Below are positions 59,396-64,000 of a stretch of DNA of 64,000 nt, piece after piece (within the stretch, counting starts at the first letter, position 1; the number at the start of each line of letters is the position of its first letter). The notes below the pieces were generated by a model. It ran no database searches, was not told where the DNA came from, and worked only from the letters and a program-made list of their open reading frames with translations. Source of the DNA: CAYFWF01 sp964346815. GTDB lineage: Bacteria; Acidobacteriota; Aminicenantia; Aminicenantales; Aminicenantaceae. The translations under genes and the position numbers were made by a program. The stretch is taken from the NCBI GenBank assembly GCA_964346815.1, contig CAYFWF010000055.1:1-64000 (forward strand), in the 5' to 3' direction.

Positions 59396-61261
59396 TCACT
59401 CAACGGCGATCGCATCAAAATTGCAGGCCTCGAAACAGGCTCCACATTTGATGCATTTTTTAGGATCGATAACGTGGACTTTTTTCAGTTCTCCTGTTAT
59501 GGCCTCACTCGGGCACACCTTGAGACATGCCAGACATCCCGTACATTTGTCTTCAATTACGGAGTACTGGATCAACTCCTTGCAGACGCCGGCCGGACAT
59601 TTTTTGTCTTTCACATGGGCTTCGTATTCGTTTCGGAAATACCGGATGGTGGAGAGTACAGGATTGGCAGCTGTTTGGCCCAGTCCACAAAGGGAAGCAT
59701 CCTTGACTGCGTTGGCGAGGGTTTCAAGGAGCTGAAGGTCTCCCGGCTTCCCTTTTCCCTCTGTAATGTCTGTTACGATTTCCCACATACGCAGGGTTCC
59801 TTCTCGGCAGGATAGGCATTTGCCGCATGATTCGTCCCTTAGGAAGTTCAGGAAATATTTCGCCACATCCACCATACAGGTGTTTTCGTCCATGACGATC
59901 ATCCCCCCTGAGCCCATGATGGATCCTGCCTCTGTCAGGCTTTCATAGTCAATCGGAAGGTCCAGTTTTTCCTCGGGAAGGCAGCCTCCTGAGGGCCCTC
60001 CTGTTTGGACTGCCTTGAATTCTTTTCCTTGCGGGATGCCTCCCCCTACATCGAAGATGACTTCTCTCATGGTGATGCCCATCGGCACTTCGACCAGGCC
60101 CGTGTTGTTGATTTTTCCCACCAGGGAGAATATTTTCGTTCCTTTGCTTCCGTTGGTGCCGATCTGAGAAAACCAATCCGCACCTTTTTCGATGATCAGA
60201 GGAACATTTCCCCAAGTTTCAACATTATTGATGTTGGTGGGGCTTTTCCAGAGCCCCTTCACTGCCGGAAAAGGAGGCCGCTGACGGGGTTCCCCCACTT
60301 TTCCTTCTATCGAGGCGATGAGGGCTGTCTCTTCACCACAAACAAAGGCTCCTGCACCTTTGCTGATATGTATCTCCAAACTGAAATCAGTGCCCAGGAT
60401 GTTTTTTCCCAGAAGCCCTGATTCTTCAGCCTGTCGGATAGCATGAGTGATGTGTTTCAGTGCCAGAGGATACTCATCTCGGATATAAATATAGCCCTCG
60501 GATGCTCCGATTGCATAGGCTCCAATCATCATTCCTTCCAGGACACGATGAGGATTTCCCTCCATGAGACTGCGGTCCATATAGGCTCCTGGGTCTCCTT
60601 CATCTGCATTGCAGATGATGAATTTCTTTTCTCCCTTGGCACTTTGAGTCAAAGCCCATTTGCTTCCTGTAGGGAATCCAGCTCCCCCTCTTCCGCGAAG
60701 ACCGGATTGTTTGATGACGGCGGTAACATCGTCTGGAGACATGCTGGAGAGGACTTTTGCCAGGGAGCCATATCCTCCGATAGAGAAATACTCGGAAATT
60801 TCTGTCGGATCTATGAGCGCGTTATCCCCTAAAACCAACCGCATCTGTTTTTTATAAAAGGAGATATCTTTTTCCTTGCGAGCGGGTTCTCCGGTAGTAA
60901 GGTCACAATAGAGGAGCCTTTCGATAGTCTGATTATTGAGGATGGTTTCGGATATAATTTCTTCGGCATCCTTATTTCGGACATGTTGATAGAAAATGTC
61001 ATAAGGCTGGATGATGATATTTGGTTCGGCCTCGCAGAATCCGTGGCACCCCGTTACCTTGATCCTTACCTTTTTCTTGAGATCCTTTTCTTGAACGGCC
61101 TTCTTCAGGGCCTCGACGACATCAAGAGATCCTCGGGCTTGTCCACATGTGCCAGCGGAAACCATGATAACAGGCCTTTCTTCGGCAGCTCTTTTTTGAA
61201 TTTCAACTTCAATCGTTCTTTTCAATGCATCAATGGAATTAATTTTGGTTTGTGCTTTCAT
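59396..61261 (-). CDS. NADH-binding diaphorase subunit (NuoF/HoxF/HndC-like)
   Basis: A 621-residue flavoprotein that oxidises NAD(P)H. The order is: an N-terminal thioredoxin-like [2Fe-2S] domain (about 30-120, 'VSAGTCGQARGSLDVVEALK'), the FMN/NADH domain ('GLRGRGGAGFPTGSKWALTQ', 'CNADEGDPGAYMDRSLMEGN', 'GAGAFVCGEETALIASIEG'), a SLBB domain, the N3-type cluster site 'DESCGKCLSCREGTLRMWE', and a C-terminal pair of [4Fe-4S] motifs ('CTGCLACLKVCPSEA', 'CIKCGACFEACNFDA'). This layout is that of HndC/HydB in bifurcating hydrogenases. It overlaps NuoE by 23 bp. No hydrogenase or complex I gene is nearby. Confidence 0.93.
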   Translation of the reverse strand: MKAQTKINSIDALKRTIEVEIQKRAAEERPVIMVSAGTCGQARGSLDVVEALKKAVQEKDLKKKVRIKVTGCHGFCEAEPNIIIQPYDIFYQHVRNKDAEEIISETILNNQTIERLLYCDLTTGEPARKEKDISFYKKQMRLVLGDNALIDPTEISEYFSIGGYGSLAKVLSSMSPDDVTAVIKQSGLRGRGGAGFPTGSKWALTQSAKGEKKFIICNADEGDPGAYMDRSLMEGNPHRVLEGMMIGAYAIGASEGYIYIRDEYPLALKHITHAIRQAEESGLLGKNILGTDFSLEIHISKGAGAFVCGEETALIASIEGKVGEPRQRPPFPAVKGLWKSPTNINNVETWGNVPLIIEKGADWFSQIGTNGSKGTKIFSLVGKINNTGLVEVPMGITMREVIFDVGGGIPQGKEFKAVQTGGPSGGCLPEEKLDLPIDYESLTEAGSIMGSGGMIVMDENTCMVDVAKYFLNFLRDESCGKCLSCREGTLRMWEIVTDITEGKGKPGDLQLLETLANAVKDASLCGLGQTAANPVLSTIRYFRNEYEAHVKDKKCPAGVCKELIQYSVIEDKCTGCLACLKVCPSEAITGELKKVHVIDPKKCIKCGACFEACNFDAIAVE

Positions 61262-61736
61262 CTCTCTTCTCTTTTTTTTGGTACCTCTTTAGGATGGAAT
61301 CCACTTTTCGGATAGTCGTTTGAGCATGGTAGTCGCCATCGACAACCACGACTGGACCGATCGCGCAGCATCCTAGACAAGCCACGGTCTCTAAACTGAA
61401 CTGTTTGTCACTTGTTGTTTCCCCAGCTCTGATTCTTAACTTCCTCTCGAACTCCTCGAGAATCTTTGGTCCTCCCCTCACGTGACAAGCCGTCCCCATA
61501 CAGACTGTAACAAGGTGTTCTCCTCTTGGCTGAAGGCTGAAAGAGCGGTAAAAAGTCGCCACTCCGATTATATCGACAAGAGGAATGTCCAAAGTTTTTG
61601 CCAGGGTAGTCAAAGCGATTCCAGGGAGGTAATTGTATTTAGCCTGAATATCCTGGAGGATGGGAATCAAGGACCTTTTTTCTTTCGGGTGGGTTCTGAT
61701 GAGAGACAGGACTTCGGAAACTTCTATCTGTTGCAT
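61239..61736 (-). CDS. NuoE/HoxE/HndA-like [2Fe-2S] subunit
   Basis: A 165-residue thioredoxin-fold ferredoxin that partners NuoF. Helical N-terminus ('LIPILQDIQAKYNYLPGIAL') and the family segment 'IIGVATFYRSFSLQPRG' lead to the cluster cysteines Cys79 and Cys84 ('VCMGTACHVRGG') and Cys120 and Cys124 ('ACLGCCAIGP'). The spacing C-x4-C...C-x3-C is canonical. GGAG lies eight bases before the ATG. It is the first gene of the NuoE-NuoF-HoxU-GltB2 operon and has a long, structured leader. Confidence 0.95.
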   Translation of the reverse strand: MQQIEVSEVLSLIRTHPKEKRSLIPILQDIQAKYNYLPGIALTTLAKTLDIPLVDIIGVATFYRSFSLQPRGEHLVTVCMGTACHVRGGPKILEEFERKLRIRAGETTSDKQFSLETVACLGCCAIGPVVVVDGDYHAQTTIRKVDSILKRYQKKEKRDESTNQN

Positions 61737-61919
61737 GGGACTTACTCCAAATTTTTTAAGTCCAAGGTGTTAGTTGATATAGGAGGTTTCAAACGAATCG
61801 GCATATCACCCAAAAAATGGTGATCGTCCGCAGAGCGGGAGAGAGTCCAAAGAAAAGGTTATGAAGGTTATGATTCCTCCTATACAGTTTAAAAAAATAT
61901 ATCGATAATTGAATAATAA
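61737..61919 (-). promoter_or_regulatory. Long structured leader of the NuoE-NuoF-HoxU-GltB2 operon
   Basis: The predicted transcript has about 180 untranslated nucleotides before NuoE. Two elements stand out in window coordinates. A 9-bp inverted repeat, TATAGGAGG (61778-61786) and CCTCCTATA (61876-61884), can pair over 89 nt. Between them ATCACC/GGTGAT (61805-61810, 61819-61824) can form a hairpin with an 8-nt loop. On the transcript the distal arm is GGAGG-like and the proximal arm is an anti-SD-like CCUCC. This could be a riboswitch or attenuator; no known class is recognised. Confidence 0.4.
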
Positions 61920-61925
61920 CAAAAC

Positions 61926-61954
61926 TTTATAGCAGATATGATTTTGGCCGTCAA
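61926..61954 (-). promoter_or_regulatory. Promoter of the NuoE-NuoF-HoxU-GltB2 operon
   Basis: On the minus strand: TTGACG (61954-61949), 17 bp, TATAAA (61931-61926). It lies in the 320-bp gap after glnA, so the diaphorase operon can be expressed apart from glutamine synthetase. Nothing else is recognised between 61955 and 62056. Confidence 0.65.
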
Positions 61955-62056
61955 GCATATTTTTTGGCTTTGACCTGAATTCTCCATCACTCCATCATTT
62001 TGTTCTTGTCCACAAGTTTCCAGATGAGTCATTCAGCCGAGAATCCGAGAGAGAGG

Positions 62057-63463
62057 CTATAAAAAGGGAAGATATTTTTTGATCTCGTATTCGCTGACCT
62101 GTTTGGCGTATTCTTTGGAAACATTGGAATTGTACTCCTCGATCTCCCACATCTTGTTGGAAAGATATTTTTCGAACACATGTTCCCCCAAGGTTTCTCG
62201 GACCATCTCGCTCTTGCTCATGATCTTGACAGCCTCCTCCAGGTTTCTGGGGAGGATTCGTATGCTCAGGCTTTTTTGTTTGGCCTCGCTCATCGCGTAG
62301 ATGTTTTCTTCTACCGGATCCTCGAGTTCATACTCCTCCTGGATGCCTTTCAGTCCAGCCATGAACATGCAGGCGAACGCAAGATAAAGGTTGCATGCGG
62401 GATCTGGGGAGCGGAGCTCGATCCGGGTTTCGAGCTCTTTTCCAGGCTGATATTCCGGGACTCTGATGTAAGCCGAGCGGTTCCTCTGTCCCCAGGCGAC
62501 ATATACGGGAGCTTCGTACCCTTCGATCAGGCGTTTGTAAGAGTTGGTCCATTGACTGAGGACAGCAGAGATTTCTCTGGCGTGCATCATGATGCCAGCA
62601 ATGTAATGACGGGCCAAACCCGAGAGATGGTAACGACCTTTTTTTTCAAAGAAGAGATTTTTCCCTCCTTTCCAGAGAGATTGATGGACATGCATCCCGC
62701 TCCCGTTCTGACCGTTTAATGGTTTGGGCATGAAGGTCGCATAAAGGTTGTGCATACGAGCGACCTTTTTGACCATGTAACGAAAAAGCATACAGGTGTC
62801 GGCCATTTCCAAGGCATCGAGAGAATTGAGGTCGATTTCGTGCTGCCCATGTGCCACTTCATGGTGATCATGCTCGGATTCAATTCCGAGCTTTTTAAAA
62901 AGAATCTGGATCTCCTTGCGGATTTCGCCGTGTCTGCCGGAGAAAAAATATCCTCCTGCATCCATCGGGCTGGCTTCTTGGCTGCTGGGGAAAAGAAAGA
63001 ACTCGAGTTCAGGCCCGACCTTTATGGCCTCGATTCCCAGATCTTTCTCAGCTTTCTTCAGCACTTTCTTGAGCACACTCCGACAATCTCCTTCATAGGG
63101 TTTTCCATCAGGGGAATGAATATCTCCGAATATGACCCCTTCTCTCCATGTGGTGCTTTCGTCAAAACCTTTGTATTTCCAAGGTAAGACTCTGAATGTC
63201 TTTGGATCGGGGATGATGATGAGGTCACTTTCTTCGATTCGGACGAAACCTTCCACTGCAGACCCATCGAATCCTTTGCCCTCAAGAAAAGCTCCTCTCA
63301 ATTCACCGCTGGGTATCGAGAAGTCCATAGGTCGGCCCAGAATATCCGAGAACATGATGCGGACAAACTCAATTTTGTTGGCAGGATTTTTGACTGCATT
63401 CAGGACTTCTTCCTGATTTTCGAAACCATATTTTTTAATGCCTGCTTGTGATTTTTGTGTCAT
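62057..63463 (-). CDS. glnA: Glutamine synthetase, type I
   Basis: GS makes glutamine from glutamate, ammonia and ATP. The 468-residue protein carries the family elements 'KGFDGSAVEGFVRIEESDL' (Asp near the ammonia site), 'GPELEFFLF' (metal Glu), 'EHDHHEVAHGQHEIDL', 'NGQNGSGMHVHQSLW' (His metal ligand), 'TNSYKRLIEGYEAP' and 'RNRSAYIRVP'. The size and lack of an evident insertion suggest the GSI-alpha-like class. The open frame reaches 63565, but the ATG at 63463 has AAAGGAG eight bases upstream. It is divergent from an Lrp/AsnC regulator. Confidence 0.95.
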   Translation of the reverse strand: MTQKSQAGIKKYGFENQEEVLNAVKNPANKIEFVRIMFSDILGRPMDFSIPSGELRGAFLEGKGFDGSAVEGFVRIEESDLIIIPDPKTFRVLPWKYKGFDESTTWREGVIFGDIHSPDGKPYEGDCRSVLKKVLKKAEKDLGIEAIKVGPELEFFLFPSSQEASPMDAGGYFFSGRHGEIRKEIQILFKKLGIESEHDHHEVAHGQHEIDLNSLDALEMADTCMLFRYMVKKVARMHNLYATFMPKPLNGQNGSGMHVHQSLWKGGKNLFFEKKGRYHLSGLARHYIAGIMMHAREISAVLSQWTNSYKRLIEGYEAPVYVAWGQRNRSAYIRVPEYQPGKELETRIELRSPDPACNLYLAFACMFMAGLKGIQEEYELEDPVEENIYAMSEAKQKSLSIRILPRNLEEAVKIMSKSEMVRETLGEHVFEKYLSNKMWEIEEYNSNVSKEYAKQVSEYEIKKYLPFL

Positions 63464-63542
63464 GGCTTCTCCTTTGATCGCGGCTTTATCCACAGGGCGC
63501 GTTTTTTTCCGCCTGTCAAAGCTGGCTGTTGAAGAAAAATTA

Positions 63543-63572
63543 ATTTTAGCTATGATACGAAACAATTGTCAA
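63543..63572 (-). promoter_or_regulatory. Promoter of glnA
   Basis: On the minus strand: TTGACA (63572-63567), 18 bp, TAAAAT (63548-63543). It predicts a leader of about 70 nt and lies back to back with the regulator's promoter. Confidence 0.6.
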
Positions 63573-63588
63573 TAATAGACTTTGATTA

Positions 63589-63597
63589 TGCTATAAT
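63589..63597 (+). promoter_or_regulatory. Extended -10 promoter of the Lrp/AsnC gene
   Basis: TGCTATAAT is a perfect extended -10 element (TGnTATAAT). The start site near 63604 is about 40 nt before the regulator's ATG, and the leader holds the GGAGG ribosome binding site. Confidence 0.6.
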
Positions 63598-63643
63598 ACT
63601 CCTGTTTTTTTAAAGATAAGATGACATATGTCTGGAGGTTGAG

Positions 63644-64000
63644 ATGATAGATGACCTGGATCGGAAAATCATTCGGGTGCTCAATCAAAATGCCCGTAAA
63701 AGCTTCCGGGACGTGGCCAAAGAGGTCGGAACATCAGTCACTGCCGTGATAAACAGGGTGAAAAAGCTGGAAGAATCAGGATTCATCTTAGGATACATAC
63801 CCTTGGTGGATCCCGAATATTTCGGCTTGAATCTCATCGCCATCATCGCGCTTCGTATTTCAAAGGGAAGATTGTTGGAAACTCAGGAACAAATATCTAA
63901 AAACTCCCGGGTGGTTGCGGTGTACGACATAACCGGAGAATGGGATTCTTTGATTATCGGGTATTTCGAAGATAGAAAGGATTTGAATGATTTTATCAAG
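63644..64000 (+). CDS. Lrp/AsnC-family transcriptional regulator (cut by window end)
   Basis: The first 119 residues are present. The N-terminal winged helix-turn-helix reads 'IDDLDRKIIRVLNQNARKSF', 'RDVAKEVGTSVTAVINRVKK' and 'LEESGFILGYIPLVDP'. The RAM (ligand-binding) domain begins after that, with 'VVAVYDITGEWDSLIIGYF' near the end. Lrp-type proteins sense amino acids and form octamers on DNA. TGGAGG lies 7-8 nt before the ATG. Its divergent position next to glnA makes control of glutamine or glutamate metabolism the simplest proposal. The C-terminal part lies outside the window. Confidence 0.92.
   Translation, partial: MIDDLDRKIIRVLNQNARKSFRDVAKEVGTSVTAVINRVKKLEESGFILGYIPLVDPEYFGLNLIAIIALRISKGRLLETQEQISKNSRVVAVYDITGEWDSLIIGYFEDRKDLNDFIK

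Noticed and set aside
57019..61736. Bifurcating [FeFe]-hydrogenase operon
   Set aside because: The diaphorase subunits fit, but no H-cluster catalytic domain or NiFe subunit is encoded; the HoxU-like gene stops before it.
1..64000. CRISPR arrays, rRNA genes, toxin-antitoxin pairs or restriction systems
   Set aside because: I looked for regularly spaced repeats, rRNA-like segments and defence-type neighbours and saw none.

Overview
The window looks like chromosomal DNA of an anaerobic, Gram-negative-type (diderm) bacterium of moderate GC. The diderm reading rests on a periplasmic adaptor protein, a PpiD-type chaperone and two predicted lipoproteins. The anaerobic reading rests on pyruvate phosphate dikinase, a PyrD/PyrK dihydroorotate dehydrogenase of the NAD-linked class and a HoxEFU/HndAC-like iron-sulfur diaphorase. 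A deep lineage such as the Acidobacteriota/Aminicenantia would fit, but this is an impression and not a result. Genes are tightly packed, ATGA overlaps are common, several convergent genes overlap or nearly touch, and I found no convincing intrinsic terminators. Many promoters are close to TTGACA-N17-TATAAT.

Region by region. 1-625: the edge of an integrated element, with the end of an IS3-family insertion sequence abutting a decapitated tyrosine recombinase, next to a 45-nt 3' half of tRNA-Gly that looks like an attachment-site scar. 947-1022: intact tRNA-Cys. 1.1-12.0 kb: metabolic genes (YIP1 membrane protein, pyrKDF, an aminotransferase, ppdK, proline dehydrogenase, an HDAC-like deacetylase, cutA, an M20 peptidase). 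12.2-20.1 kb: a polysaccharide cluster of one methyltransferase, five glycosyltransferases and a polyprenyl glycosylphosphotransferase. 20.1-25.4 kb (minus): pgsA, a TPR/SLH lipoprotein, hflX, miaA, a tiny hydrophobic ORF and a PATAN-like protein. 25.6-28.2 kb: an adaptor-ABC ATPase-YIP1 set without an FtsX-type permease. 28.4-31.6 kb: an inositol monophosphatase, a PA-IL-like secreted protein and accBC. 31.9-35.4 kb: ffh-rpsP-khpA-rimM-trmD-rplS, with rimM frame-broken at a run of nine T. 35.7-42.1 kb: a TPR protein, a sigma-54 activator, a zinc-ribbon protein, nhaC and an acyltransferase. 42.2-48.7 kb (minus): ispH-rpsA-HU/IHF-HIT-acyl-CoA dehydrogenase, then ppiD.

48.8-56.8 kb (minus) runs from a site-2 protease through trpS, scpA, scpB, a gamma-glutamyltranspeptidase lipoprotein and a small exported protein, then (with its own promoter) a TRAP-type large permease, a 47-residue membrane protein and an aspartoacylase-like metallo-amidohydrolase. 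The last five look like a peptide or gamma-glutamyl salvage module.

57.0-64.0 kb is the most interesting part. Glutamine synthetase is followed on the same strand by a separately promoted operon NuoE-NuoF-HoxU-like, the three parts of an NADH diaphorase, and then an FMN glutamate-synthase-domain protein that lacks the usual 3Fe-4S motif. A divergent Lrp/AsnC regulator lies beside glnA and is cut by the window end. The arrangement suggests a GS/GOGAT-like nitrogen module in which NADH electrons reach the synthase through a hydrogenase-type diaphorase.

A second theme is leaderless expression: at least five genes (starts at 13180, 17524, 25427 on the minus strand, 39553 and 41384) have a -10 element only 6-8 nt before the ATG and no Shine-Dalgarno sequence.
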